A DNA stretch of 64,000 bases from positions 1 to 64,000 of the forward strand of contig JAEUUP010000143.1 of the NCBI GenBank assembly GCA_016787525.1, read 5' to 3'. A program made the position numbers and the translations under genes. Source of the DNA: Saprospiraceae bacterium (GTDB lineage Bacteria > Bacteroidota > Bacteroidia > Chitinophagales > Saprospiraceae). Below, piece by piece: positions 9,448-18,002 of the stretch (position 1 is its first letter; each line of letters begins with the position of its first letter). Below the pieces are notes generated by a model, which was given only the letters and a program-made list of their open reading frames with translations, was not told the origin of the DNA and did not search any database.

Positions 9448-9712
9448 CTCTACAAAAAAGCATGAAAAATTTTACTAACAAAAAAGTAAAAAAGTATTTT
9501 GAAAAACAAGAACCTCGACTTTTACTGGAAAAGTAAAGTCCGATGTTCATTATTTTAATAAGTCTGTATGAATAAAAATTGTCTTTGATTTAAAGATGAT
9601 AAAACTTATGACAATTTAAAGGGTGTGTGATCGAGTTTTCAATTCAGTTTGACAACGATATAGAAAAATTCTAAGAATATATACAACATCGGTCGCAAGC
9701 TCCCTCGTTACA

Positions 9713-9870
9713 GGAATAATTTTTTATAGAGCGAAGTCAGTTTTGAGCTTGAAAAGCTCAAAACTGACTTCGCTCTGAAAAAAATTATTCCAAAGCGCGC
9801 ATTTTGTCCAAAGGACTCCTTCGTCCGCGAGGACTCCTTTGGAGGAGAGCGAAGCGAAAAACAGTGAGTA
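9713..9870. repeat. Palindromic intergenic element
   Basis: A 79-bp nearly perfect inverted repeat (9713-9791) with arms starting GGAATAATTTTTT and a core AGAGCGAAGTCAGTTTTGAG around the loop CTTGAAAAG. It is followed by two GGACTCCTT repeats (9813, 9834) and the conserved frame end GCGAAGCGAAAAACAGTGAG. It belongs to the variable-core palindrome family. Confidence 0.6.
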
Positions 9871-10108
9871 TTTAGCACTTTTAAATGTCGCTATCAAAGT
9901 CATCTGCAATATTCTGTAAATTTTGTTTGTCAGTAAGTGTTTAAAAGTTAAGTGGTTTAGCAAATGTATTGACTCTCAACAAGTTGTCAAAGTAAAATGG
10001 TTTTATTTTTGACATTTTTTTTATTAAAATTATAGAAAAGAATATTTATAAGTAAGCGTTCTAAATGCCAAATAAGGTAGGTTTGTATGTGTTTTATTTT
10101 TTATCAAC

Positions 10109-10393
10109 TCAATGCCTATGTGAAAGTCCTCTTATTTTGCTCTCCCTCATGGAAAGTATGTCCAGTTTACGCACATAAATCAACGGTTTGGCAATTTTGT
10201 AAAAACGTACCCCCTCAGTATCGTCAACAGAAATCATGGTTTCAGCATAAACGCAGTTGGTTTCTGAGCAATTGTGTTCCGAAATATCAATAGTGATAGC
10301 CTCATCGAGGGACATCTGCTCTCGAATCCATTTCCGAATAGCCTGTTTGATTTGGCTGTTGTCTGGGTCAAGCGGGTTTTTGAATTTTGACAT
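10109..10393 (-). CDS. Small conserved-looking protein, unknown function
   Basis: 94-aa soluble protein downstream of ribBA, same strand, separated from it by a 102-bp palindrome. Visible pattern: helix at the N-terminus (QAIRKWIREQM), then ITIDISEHNCSETNCVYAET and a YKIAKPLIYVRKLDI strand. The spaced C-x5-C followed by ET and a K-x2-KP motif resembles uncharacterised small proteins I have seen in several bacterial phyla, but I cannot name the family. A CCCCTCAGTA motif at 10211 is read as DTEG between the two conserved-looking blocks. Confidence 0.6.
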   Translation of the reverse strand: MSKFKNPLDPDNSQIKQAIRKWIREQMSLDEAITIDISEHNCSETNCVYAETMISVDDTEGVRFYKIAKPLIYVRKLDILSMRESKIRGLSHRH

Positions 10394-10413
10394 ATTGTTT
10401 TGGTTGATTGCAT

Positions 10414-10515
10414 ATTGATGAGACTGTCTCTAAACATTCGGTAAAGGTTTCGGAAACTTTTAAAGTTTCCGAAACCTGAACATTTACCTGAACGTTTTGA
10501 GACAGCCTCATCAAT
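10414..10515. repeat. 102-bp palindrome between ribBA and the small gene
   Basis: Arms ATTGATGAGACTGTCTC (left) and its near reverse complement at the right end, with a perfect inner stem AGGTTTCGGAAACTTT / AAAGTTTCCGAAACCT. It fills almost the whole gap between the two minus-strand genes. It could act as a terminator or attenuator for ribBA, but has no long T-run and looks more like a palindromic repeat insertion. No target duplication is seen. Confidence 0.6.
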
Positions 10516-10516
10516 C

Positions 10517-11665
10517 TTACAAAGGTATATTTTCAACAATTTCGAGACCATAGCCGATGAGACCAACCCGTCTTTTCTGAGAATGTGTAATCAAACGGAT
10601 TTTAGAAACGCCCAAATCATTGAGAATTTGTGCGCCAACACCATAGTCGCGTGCATCAATCGTGTACTGAGGGGGTGATTGACGTTCTTGTTGCGCCTTA
10701 TAAGCCTTCAAACGCTGCAACATGGAGTGTCCTTTTTCAGCTTGCTGAATGTATAAAAATACGCCTCGCCCTTCTTTTGCAATGATTTCAAAGGCATTGT
10801 GGAGGTCAGAAGTTGCATTGTCGAATAAGCTACCCAAAATATCATTAGGTTCAGTTGAACTTTGCACACGCACGGCGACAGGCTCGTTGGCAGACCAATC
10901 TCCTTTCTTGATGGCTAAGTGAATATCGCCAGAAGTCAATTGTTTATAAGCAAAAACCTCCAATTCTCCATATTTAGAAGGTAGTTTAACACTCAACTCA
11001 CGTTTTACAAGACGCTCAGTACGCATACGATAGGCAACTAAATCATCAATGGAAACAATTTTCATATCAAATTTCTTTGCGATCTCGATAAGTTGGGGCA
11101 GACGAGCCATTGTACCATCCTCATTCAGAATTTCGACTAAAACCCCCGCAGGGTACAAACCTGCCAATCGCGCTAAATCAATAGCCGCCTCTGTATGTCC
11201 AGTACGTCGCAAAACCCCGCCTGTTTTGGCGCGCAGAGGAAAAATATGTCCAGGGCGAGCGAAGTCTTCCCCTTTTGCTGCTGAGTTCGTCATCCAACGC
11301 ATACCCGTCGAGCGGTCGTAGGCACTGATACCCGTCGAGCAACCATGTCCCAAAAGGTCAATCGAAATCGTAAAAGCAGTTTCGTGCAGGGCGGTATTTT
11401 CAGGCACCATGGGCTTCAAATCCAGTTCATCAGCGCGACTTTCTTCAATCGGTGTGCAAATCAAGCCACGACCATGTGTTGCCATAAAGTTAATCATCTC
11501 AGGTGTCACCAATTCGGCAGAACAGATAAAGTCACCTTCATTTTCACGGTCTTCGTCATCCACGACAATGATAATTTTGCCCGCTTTTATGTCTGCAATG
11601 GCTTCTTCAATCGCATTTAACTGTGTGTCTTTTGCCATATCAGGCAACAGATTTGTCTCTATCAT
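10517..11665 (-). CDS. ribBA: 3,4-dihydroxy-2-butanone-4-phosphate synthase fused to a degenerate GTP cyclohydrolase II domain
   Basis: 382 aa, riboflavin pathway. The N-terminal DHBP synthase domain (about 10-215) looks intact: DDEDRENEGDF, HGRGLIC, RTGHTEAAIDLA and NEDGTMARLPQL cover the acidic metal and ribulose-5-phosphate binding sites. The C-terminal RibA-like domain (about 220-382) has lost the key residues: the zinc motif HSECLTGD reads QSSTEPND, CDCG reads DNAT, and QEGRGIGL reads QQAEKGHSM. GTP cyclohydrolase activity is therefore unlikely, and a separate RibA would be needed elsewhere. A possible alternative start is the Met 9 codons in (MAKDTQ). A CCCCTCAGTA motif (10665) is read as PPQY in a spacer. 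Confidence 0.88.
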   Translation of the reverse strand: MIETNLLPDMAKDTQLNAIEEAIADIKAGKIIIVVDDEDRENEGDFICSAELVTPEMINFMATHGRGLICTPIEESRADELDLKPMVPENTALHETAFTISIDLLGHGCSTGISAYDRSTGMRWMTNSAAKGEDFARPGHIFPLRAKTGGVLRRTGHTEAAIDLARLAGLYPAGVLVEILNEDGTMARLPQLIEIAKKFDMKIVSIDDLVAYRMRTERLVKRELSVKLPSKYGELEVFAYKQLTSGDIHLAIKKGDWSANEPVAVRVQSSTEPNDILGSLFDNATSDLHNAFEIIAKEGRGVFLYIQQAEKGHSMLQRLKAYKAQQERQSPPQYTIDARDYGVGAQILNDLGVSKIRLITHSQKRRVGLIGYGLEIVENIPL

Positions 11666-11701
11666 AACTGATTTTTGATTAATAAACCAAATTCACAGAA
11701 T

Positions 11702-12919
11702 TTAGTTTGGTCTTTTTTGAACTATTTTCCTTTCCAATAATTGCACCATGGATTTTGTTGTGGCTGTCCATCCAAAGTTCTGATTAACAAAATTTCTCCC
11801 ATTTTCACTTATAAACTTCTGAAAGTCAATATCTTGCAGCACGCTCAAAATATGGAGTGCAAATACCCCCTCAGTATCTGCCAGCAAAATATCTTTCCCT
11901 GCAACAGAACCTATTGCATTGTTCACACGCGAAGTCGTCACAACGGGTAAGCCCATAGCCATTGCCTCTAAAATTTTATTCTGTTGACCAATACCGTGCA
12001 TCAGAGGGGCGACGAGTATATGAGATTCTGCATAAGCTTGTCGAATATCGTCGAGCCAACCAACAACTTTGATATTGCTATCTTCAAAATGCTTGATTTC
12101 GGTGGTAGGTCGTGCGCCCGCCAACAGAATCTTAATATCAGGTTTTTGGTCTTTGAGTAAAGGCACAATTTTTTTGACCAAAAAACGAACGGCTTCGATA
12201 TTTGAATAATAGCCAAGATTGCCGACAAAACAGAGGTCGTATTTTTTTTCAATAGTTTGATATTGGTTTTTGTAATTTTCTATATTAAAAAAATCAACAT
12301 CAACTCCATTTGAAACGACACTCACTTTCGGTTTCTCTTCAACCAAGGGTAAACGCAGTCTATCTTGTTCTGAAATAACAGTTAAAAAATCGAAGTGTTC
12401 AGCAGCTAATTTTTCGTATCTCAACATCCATTGTGCTTCTTTTTGCCAAAAAAAACGGACTAAAAACTTTGAAATCTCTGCACGTCGCTGCGTCCCAGCA
12501 CCAAAAGCATCCATAAAATCAAGCGATTTCGAGCATTTTTTATCCAACACATACGGCATCATACGAATGAGATGGCAATGGATATGGTCAGGTTTCAACT
12601 CCTCGATGATGTGATCAATACTTTTTTTTATGGCTGTATTGTAAAAATAAGATACTTGAAACGGCATTGCTACACCCCTCAGTATATTGACTGTGGCGTG
12701 TTTCAGAATGGATAAATAGCTTAGAGGAAAAATATAGATGTTTTGGCAGTATTTTTTAACTTGCTGATAATCAATGTCTTTTATTGGTTCTTCGGTTAGT
12801 GAAATCAGTGAAATACTGTAGCCCGCATGATGCAGTTCTCGAATCTGATAGAAGATACGCAGTTTGTCACCTTTTTCAAGCGGATAAGGAAATCGAGAAG
12901 TCAAGACTAAAATTTTCAC
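11702..12919 (-). CDS. GT4-family glycosyltransferase
   Basis: 405 aa, GT-B fold transferase of the glycan assembly type. N-terminal MKILVLTSRFPYPLEKGDK nucleotide-fold start; C-terminal domain with CFVGNLGYYSNIEAV, VVGWLDD, and a donor-binding block ending HGIGQQNKILEAMAMGLPV, where the usual E-x7-E spacing is recognisable. It probably transfers a sugar from a nucleotide donor onto an exopolysaccharide or lipid-linked glycan at the cytoplasmic face. Same strand as the FkbM methyltransferase (13237) and a second GT4 (13982), suggesting a small glycan cluster. Two motifs fall inside (11867 read DTEG; 12675 read ILRG). Confidence 0.85.
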   Translation of the reverse strand: MKILVLTSRFPYPLEKGDKLRIFYQIRELHHAGYSISLISLTEEPIKDIDYQQVKKYCQNIYIFPLSYLSILKHATVNILRGVAMPFQVSYFYNTAIKKSIDHIIEELKPDHIHCHLIRMMPYVLDKKCSKSLDFMDAFGAGTQRRAEISKFLVRFFWQKEAQWMLRYEKLAAEHFDFLTVISEQDRLRLPLVEEKPKVSVVSNGVDVDFFNIENYKNQYQTIEKKYDLCFVGNLGYYSNIEAVRFLVKKIVPLLKDQKPDIKILLAGARPTTEIKHFEDSNIKVVGWLDDIRQAYAESHILVAPLMHGIGQQNKILEAMAMGLPVVTTSRVNNAIGSVAGKDILLADTEGVFALHILSVLQDIDFQKFISENGRNFVNQNFGWTATTKSMVQLLERKIVQKRPN

Positions 12920-13236
12920 ACCGCAAAATTAGTCATTAGTCATTAGTCATTAGTCATTTGAGAGTATTTATTTGTCGATTGCGTATTTGTTGATTTGTCT
13001 TCCTAACAATACTTCGGTAATTCTTTAGTTGAAAAACGGCGGCTTCGCCGCCGAAAAAGGGAGGATGGAGCGAGATGTTTTATTTTTTTGAATTGTGGGC
13101 TGCGCCCACAATTCAAAAAAATAAAACATCTCGCTCCAAAAGGTTTCTTTGCCGCCGAAGGCGGCTATTTTAAGTTATTTTAGGTACTAAACAATTAGCG
13201 AACTATTGTCCTAAAGTCAATCAAAAAATAACAGAC
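12920..13236. repeat. ATTAGTC tandem repeat and palindromic element
   Basis: Four copies of the 7-mer ATTAGTC at 12928-12955 start just upstream of the glycosyltransferase ATG. From 13008 to about 13190 lies a nested palindrome: outer GC-rich hairpins GGCGGCTTCGCCGCC (left) and GCCGCCGAAGGCGGC (right) around a perfect 35-bp stem with a 3-base loop (13066-13138, arms starting TGGAGCGAGATG, tip GGGCTGCGCCC). The left half is repeated at 41573-41660. No gene is seen. Confidence 0.7.
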
Positions 13237-13953
13237 TCAAGGGTGTGCAACAAAGTAATAATTTCTAGCATAGTTGAATTGGTCTTCAAAAGCTTTTGTA
13301 CTGAGGGGGGGCTTACCACTGAGCCAATCTTTCATTAAAGACACTTTCATATCGTTTTTCTTAAAAAATGTAAAAATTTGATTGGGTGTTGTGCCATAAA
13401 CATCAGATGCGCCTAACCCATGTTCAAAAACAATGATGGGTTTACAACGTCTGATGGTTTTTTCGCCTCCTGCTAACACAAGCATTTCTGCGCCTTCTAC
13501 GTCAATTTTTATAAAGTCAATTCTTACATTTTCTGGGATAATGTGGTCTAATAGTTCCGTGCGCACTGTGATGAGTGTGTCTTCTTCGTTGAGACGGTCG
13601 TAGCGACGGCGCAAGATACCACTGTACGAAGGGTTGGAAACGACATAGTTAAAGCTTGTCGTACCAGATTCTTGACTCAATGCGACGTTATAAAAATGGC
13701 AATTGGGTGGATACTGCTTTTTCAACAATTGGTCGAAAAGGTCGGGTAGAGGCTCAATGCAGTAGTGCTGTCCATGAGGAGCATATTTTAGAATGAGGTC
13801 GAGCATTTCTCCTTTGTGACAGCCCACATCAATACAATTGGCGTTTGGGTGGCAGATTTTTTTTAATATTTTTACTGTTTGTGCATCGTATTGTTGATTC
13901 CGTGTGAAAGCAATGGGGAGTTTTTTGATAAGTGATTTTATAATAGAAAGCAT
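13237..13953 (-). CDS. FkbM-family methyltransferase
   Basis: 238-aa SAM-dependent methyltransferase. SAM-binding motif I CIDVGCHKGEMLDL (about 37-50), acidic motif II HYCIEPLPD, and the FkbM hallmark IDFIKIDVEGAEMLVLAGGE (about 158-178). FkbM proteins O-methylate sugars or other small-molecule hydroxyls; between two glycosyltransferases it probably methylates a surface glycan. A motif with seven G (13299) is read as KPPLS near the C-terminus. The start at 13953 gives a short basic N-terminal helix. Confidence 0.87.
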   Translation of the reverse strand: MLSIIKSLIKKLPIAFTRNQQYDAQTVKILKKICHPNANCIDVGCHKGEMLDLILKYAPHGQHYCIEPLPDLFDQLLKKQYPPNCHFYNVALSQESGTTSFNYVVSNPSYSGILRRRYDRLNEEDTLITVRTELLDHIIPENVRIDFIKIDVEGAEMLVLAGGEKTIRRCKPIIVFEHGLGASDVYGTTPNQIFTFFKKNDMKVSLMKDWLSGKPPLSTKAFEDQFNYARNYYFVAHP

Positions 13954-13981
13954 TGATTTTCAATTTATTGCCATAGATTTA

Positions 13982-15217
13982 CTAAGCATTTACTTTTCTT
14001 TTTTCCAAGTGAGATTCATAGGCTGCCAAAACCCTTCCAGCAATTTCCAAACTGTCAAAATGGTCAATAGCAAAACGGCGCGCGCGCTCACCAATACCCC
14101 TCAGTAAATCAGGGCGTTTGCGACAAAATTCTATTTTTTCGATAAAATCATAATCCGAATTGGCTATCAAAACCTCATCACCGTCTTGTGCAGGAATACC
14201 TTCTAAGCCCATAGATGTCGTCAGTACGACTCGTCCCAACATCATGGCTTCCAATATCTTCACTCGTATGCCTGAGCCACTAAACAAAGGAACGATAGCA
14301 ACAGAGTGTTGATTCATAAACTGCTGAGCATCAGCTACTTCGCCATGAAATACAACATTGTCCGCTTTAAGATTTTTGAGCCATTGTGGCGCATTCCTTC
14401 CAGCAATGTGCAGTTGAAAAAATGGCTTTTGGGGATTTTGATGGGCAGAAATTTGAGACCATACCTTATCTAAGAACCAGCGCAAACCTTCTTGATTGGG
14501 CATCCAATCCAACGCACCAATGAAGCCCAAAGTGACAGGTAGCTCGAAACTTCGTTTGTTAGGCAGATAATCGCGGCTGTGTAAACCTACGGGAGTAACA
14601 ACGGAATGACCTCTGAAACCCAATAAACGGAAAATACGTTGGTCGCGCTCTGTTATTGGAAGTAGAATATCACATTTCTGCGTATTTTCTAGTTCAAAAC
14701 GACGTAGTTTTTTATTCAAAAAATTGAGATACCAACGTTTAGGCAAAAAGTTAGTGACTTCTGCAACTCGTTTCCAAATTTCATGCTCAACATTGTGTGA
14801 ACGCAATGCAACGATGGCATTGGAATGTTGGCGTATGGTATCAATATAAGGTGTCAAAAAAACGGTTTCGAGTTGTACCACATCAAATTCTTCCCCCCTC
14901 AGTATTTCAATGAGTTTTTGAGAAAAATCGTCACTGATAAAGCGTGTAACGTGATAAGATTCTTTTTCAAAAAGATTTTTAAGCGCGCCAAAAGCGGTGA
15001 TATGATTATAGATAGGTACGTCATATACAGCTTTATAAATAGATTTGAAACCAGCAGGTAAGTCACTGACATTGACTGGGTGTTTGCTGGTGTTCATCGT
15101 CAGCAGTGTTACTTCTGCGCCTAATGCTGTTAGCGATTTGCTTAATGTATTGATGGCTATGACCTCACCGTCTTTGGGCGGGAAGGGGAATTTTTTGCAT
15201 AATTGTAAAATCTTCAT
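13982..15217 (-). CDS. GT4-family glycosyltransferase
   Basis: 411 aa, GT-B fold. N-terminal MKILQLCKKFPFPPKDGEV; C-terminal GFIGALDWMPNQEGLRWFL, then FHGEVADAQQFM and the donor-binding PLFSGSGIRVKILEAMMLGR with E near 325. Similar in style to the transferase at 11702 but clearly diverged. Probably acts in the same glycan pathway as the neighbouring FkbM protein. Two motifs are present (14097 read LLRG, 14895 read ILRG). It is first in the minus-strand run of three; the gap to the FkbM gene is 28 bp, consistent with co-transcription. Confidence 0.86.
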   Translation of the reverse strand: MKILQLCKKFPFPPKDGEVIAINTLSKSLTALGAEVTLLTMNTSKHPVNVSDLPAGFKSIYKAVYDVPIYNHITAFGALKNLFEKESYHVTRFISDDFSQKLIEILRGEEFDVVQLETVFLTPYIDTIRQHSNAIVALRSHNVEHEIWKRVAEVTNFLPKRWYLNFLNKKLRRFELENTQKCDILLPITERDQRIFRLLGFRGHSVVTPVGLHSRDYLPNKRSFELPVTLGFIGALDWMPNQEGLRWFLDKVWSQISAHQNPQKPFFQLHIAGRNAPQWLKNLKADNVVFHGEVADAQQFMNQHSVAIVPLFSGSGIRVKILEAMMLGRVVLTTSMGLEGIPAQDGDEVLIANSDYDFIEKIEFCRKRPDLLRGIGERARRFAIDHFDSLEIAGRVLAAYESHLEKRKVNA

Positions 15218-15332
15218 ATATGTAATCTACTGAGGGACTGGTTTGGTCGAATTTGGCAATAATTGTATAGTTGCAAAAATAGCAGTTGAAACGTAAAAGA
15301 CGATTTTTTTAACAAAAGAATCCTTTGGGAGA

Positions 15333-15367
15333 CAAAAAAAAGCCGCATCACACATTGCGATACGGCT
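15333..15367 (-). terminator. Rho-independent terminator of the YkuK-like gene
   Basis: On the minus strand AGCCGTATCGC pairs with GTGATGCGGCT, followed by eight T. It lies about 80 bp after the stop at 15449 and points in the same direction. Confidence 0.7.
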
Positions 15368-15448
15368 GTATATAGGTTGTATATAGTCCATTTGTTGTTC
15401 TCTTTAAGGCAGCCTAAATTGTGCAGTTACGCTCTCATTGTGAGGTTG

Positions 15449-15925
15449 TTAGACAACTTTGTCAGCACAATTTGACGAAGCAAAAGCGTCGGGTTTTGCT
15501 TTGAACGTGAAACCCATACCCAAGATATAGCCCATGGCTTCGCGCAGAGCGACATTCGATTGGAAATAAGGGTCTGTGTTGATGTCGGCGTGAACCTCCA
15601 ATGCCACATCATATTTATCCAATAAATCGCAGAGCGCATACGCAATTTCGACAGATTTGCCGACTTCTGTAATCATGCGCTCTCGTAAACTCATCTCTTT
15701 GCGCGATAGGTCGTGGTGGATATACATAAATCCACCTTTGCGTTCGCGCAAAAAAACGATAACCGTAGCGAAGTGGATTTCTTCGCCACGCACTTGAGAG
15801 TCGGTGCCAATGCACACTTTCAAACGGTTGCCCAACGCCTGCTCTTCGACGATTGTGCGCTCAACAGCTTCTTTTATAGGCAACTCGATACGTTGTCCGT
15901 TGAGCCTACGCCATTCTTTCTCCAT
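15449..15925 (-). CDS. YkuK/DUF458-family RNase H-like protein
   Basis: 158 aa, soluble. Matches the YkuK (DUF458) family, which has a ribonuclease H-like fold: an early acidic strand KVCIGTDSQV, the strand FATVIVFLRERKGGFMYIHH, and a late acidic strand ALEVHADINTDPYFQSN. Acidic residues in GTDSQ and HADIN are candidates for metal binding. The biochemical role is not established in the family. Single gene with its own terminator (15333) and a candidate small RNA upstream on the same strand. Confidence 0.8.
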   Translation of the reverse strand: MEKEWRRLNGQRIELPIKEAVERTIVEEQALGNRLKVCIGTDSQVRGEEIHFATVIVFLRERKGGFMYIHHDLSRKEMSLRERMITEVGKSVEIAYALCDLLDKYDVALEVHADINTDPYFQSNVALREAMGYILGMGFTFKAKPDAFASSNCADKVV

Positions 15926-16145
15926 TGGATAGGAATTTAATGGTTAATAATCCGATTGAATAAAATATTGGTTGGAGGTATGGGAAATAATTTTTGTCGA
16001 ACAGGTTGAGTCAGGTCGTTATATTTGGGTACTCAACTTATTTACAAAAATTTAATACCGCTCATACCGAAAAATGAAACAATAAATTTTTTCAGAAAGT
16101 TCAGATAGTAAGAACTGAATATAGGAGAAACCCCTCAGTATGGGC

Positions 16146-16176
16146 AAAAAAAAACCGCCTCGGGAGCGAGACGGTT
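16146..16176 (-). terminator. Rho-independent terminator, minus strand
   Basis: Minus-strand stem AACCGTCTCG / CGAGGCGGTT (10 bp, one G-T pair, loop CTCC) followed by nine T. It is very strong and has no coding gene immediately upstream, supporting a short untranslated transcript. Confidence 0.75.
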
Positions 16177-16296
16177 CCAAAACAACAAATTATAATCACA
16201 TGAACTTTCAAAACCAATGTAGGAGGAGGTTTTCAGAAAACTAGCTTTAAAACCTCAATAAATAAAGAAACGATGTACTTGAGTTGTACATTTTTT
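16146..16296 (-). ncRNA. Candidate small RNA
   Basis: About 150 nt on the minus strand bounded by a Bacteroidota-type promoter (TTG 16334-16332, 21-bp spacer, TATCTTTG 16310-16303) and a strong terminator. It has no credible open frame, and its predicted helices are TGTAC/GTACA near the 5' end, GAGGTTTT/AAAACCTC in the middle, and the terminator stem. It does not match the signatures of SRP RNA, tmRNA or RNase P that I can recognise by eye; 6S-like or a regulatory RNA is possible. It could also be an attenuated leader of the YkuK-like gene 220 bp further on. Confidence 0.5.
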
Positions 16297-16302
16297 CTAA
16301 AA

Positions 16303-16334
16303 CAAAGATAAGTTTTTATTGGTGAGATTTACAA
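16303..16334 (-). promoter_or_regulatory. Bacteroidota-type promoter of the candidate small RNA
   Basis: Minus-strand TTG (16334-16332) and TATCTTTG (16310-16303) with a 21-bp spacer, matching the Bacteroidota consensus TTG-N17-23-TAnnTTTG. Confidence 0.55.
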
Positions 16335-16619
16335 GTATTATTTTAAATTTCTTTTAATTGTTATAACATTTATTTTTTGTAGTCTGAAAAATTTATTACA
16401 ATCAATTAATTATCACTGTTTTATAAATTTTTAATTCTAAATAATGGAATTTGTGACACAGTAAATGTTAATAATTTGTGAACAAATTTTCTTTTATTTG
16501 CAATGTTTTCCGTTGAGGCTTTCTTTATTTTTTAGAGTAGTTCTTTTGTTGGATAAATAACCTAATGGGTATTGCTATGCAGAATTTTATCATAAACCAA
16601 ACTATAAATTGAGTCAATT

Positions 16620-17723
16620 ATGTCTTATAAAAGTATCTATGTTGCTGCAACCTCGCAGCATGTTGGCAAAACAACATCTACACTCGGACTGGCTTCAGCA
16701 TTTCGTAATAAAGGCATTAATGTCGGTTATTGCAAACCTGTGGGCCAACGCTATGTTCAACACAATGGCTTGAACGTGGACAAAGATGTGGTTCTATTTG
16801 CCGATTTATTAAATTTTGAGGTCAATCCTGACTTACATAGCCCAGTGATATTGGGCAGTGGTGCAACAGCGGAGTTTTTGGAACAACCTGAAAATTACAA
16901 CTATGAGCGTGATATTCTTTTCGCAGCGGGAGAGTTAGACAAACGCCATGAATTGGTCATTTTTGAAGGCACAGGACACCCTGGTGTAGGTTCTGTGGTC
17001 GAAATGTCGAATCCAGATGTGGCACACTTGACAAAATCGGGTCTGATAATGGTCGCTGAAGGAGGTATTGGCAACACGATTGACAATTTGAGTATGTGTC
17101 TTGAAAAATTTAATCGGCTCGAGGTTCCTGTGATTGGTGTCATTTTGAATAAAGTCTTAGAAGATAAAAGGGAAAAAGTGGCTTATTATGTGAAAAAATG
17201 GCTCGATAAACATCATTTACCCTTTTTAGGAACGATGCCTTTCGATAAGTCGATGGGTTTGCCACTTATGCAATCTATTGCGGAAAGTGTGAAGGGGAAA
17301 GTGGAGATGAATGCAGAACGCCTCAACAATAAGGTGGAAGGTATGATTGCAGGTTCATTGATTTCTCACGATGAGTTGCGAGGGAAAGAAAATAATATGT
17401 TGCTCATTGTCGGAGCAACACGATTGGACTTGGCTATTGACGATACATTGCACATTATGGAGGCAAATGGGTGGTCTCATGCACCATTTTCGGGTATCAT
17501 CGCCACAGGCTATGGCGAGTACAGCATGAGTACAATAGATTTCATAAAAAAACATAATATTCCACTTATTCGCACGATGCTGGAGACCTATGCAGCCGTT
17601 CTAAAAATTTCACGTATTGAAGTTAAAATCAACCTTCAAACACCTTGGAAAATCCAAAGAGCAGTAGAAATGATTGAGCAAAATATCAATTTAGATTATA
17701 TTTTAGAGAAATCTAGGTATTAA
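16620..17723 (+). CDS. AAA-family ATPase: BioD-like domain plus DRTGG domain
   Basis: 367 aa. N-terminal P-loop domain like dethiobiotin synthetase (Walker A ATSQHVGKTT at 10-19, FEGTGHPGVGSV near 116-127, VIGVILNKV near 177) followed by a DRTGG domain (about 230-340). This two-domain arrangement is the same as the N-terminal half of long phosphotransacetylases, but the catalytic transacetylase domain is absent. It may be a regulatory or nucleotide-sensing protein; the substrate is unknown and it should not be taken for a biotin enzyme. Single gene, preceded by a long AT-rich region. Confidence 0.85.
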   Translation: MSYKSIYVAATSQHVGKTTSTLGLASAFRNKGINVGYCKPVGQRYVQHNGLNVDKDVVLFADLLNFEVNPDLHSPVILGSGATAEFLEQPENYNYERDILFAAGELDKRHELVIFEGTGHPGVGSVVEMSNPDVAHLTKSGLIMVAEGGIGNTIDNLSMCLEKFNRLEVPVIGVILNKVLEDKREKVAYYVKKWLDKHHLPFLGTMPFDKSMGLPLMQSIAESVKGKVEMNAERLNNKVEGMIAGSLISHDELRGKENNMLLIVGATRLDLAIDDTLHIMEANGWSHAPFSGIIATGYGEYSMSTIDFIKKHNIPLIRTMLETYAAVLKISRIEVKINLQTPWKIQRAVEMIEQNINLDYILEKSRY

Positions 17724-17940
17724 GTAATTAGGAATAAGTTTTCGCATGTTTGATACTCACTGTTTTGCGCTACGCGCAAAAGACCTACTTTGAAAGTTTT
17801 TCTATTGGAGCGAGCGGTTTTTTGATTAAAATTTGGGCAACGCAAAAATGTAAATCAAAAAACCGCTCGCTCCTCAAAGTCCTTTTCGCCGCCAAAGGCG
17901 GCGTTTGAAATGCACGAAAACTTATTTTTAACTACTTAAT
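17719..17940. repeat. Nested palindromic element
   Basis: Ends ATTAAGTAATTAGGAATAAG (left) and, reversed, ATTAAGTAGTTAAAAATAAG (right), both continuing TTTTCG. Inside are GCGCTACGCGC and GCCGCCAAAGGCGGC hairpins and a core inverted repeat with arms starting GGAGCGAGCGGTTTTTTGAT (17807-17873). It overlaps the stop codon of the BioD-like gene. No target duplication was found. Downstream (17950) lies a TACTGAGGGG motif. Confidence 0.65.
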
Positions 17941-18002
17941 CGTTATCTTTACTGAGGGGTATTATTTACTTGATTATCAACATTTTAAATAAATAATTAA
18001 AA

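Larger units (their letters stand above)
9198..10108. other. 900-bp intergenic region with hairpins, no credible gene
   Basis: AT-rich stretch. Short minus-strand open frames have no recognisable composition or start context. Two structures stand out: a minus-strand terminator-like hairpin (9413-9447) and a long palindrome (9713-9791), followed by GGACTCCTT-type repeats and a terminal GAAAAACAGTGAG (to about 9870) shared with the other palindromic elements. Confidence 0.55.
15926..16619. other. Divergent intergenic region with candidate small RNA
   Basis: AT-rich 690 bp between the divergent YkuK-like gene and the BioD-like gene. It contains a motif (16131), a strong minus-strand terminator (16146-16176) and a minus-strand promoter-like sequence (16303-16334). 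From 16335 to 16619 I see only AT-rich DNA with no gene. Confidence 0.6.

Noticed and set aside
9296-9550. 84-codon minus-strand open frame
   Set aside because: Phe/Leu-rich read-through of AT-rich DNA containing a terminator hairpin; no family resemblance.
12928-12955. ATTAGTC tandem as an operator or att site
   Set aside because: A plain 7-bp tandem of four units with no integrase nearby; the resemblance to TAGTC at 18298 is too short to build on.
16620-17723. Dethiobiotin synthetase
   Set aside because: The P-loop domain is BioD-like, but the DRTGG domain and the overall pattern fit the phosphotransacetylase N-terminal type; no biotin genes are near.
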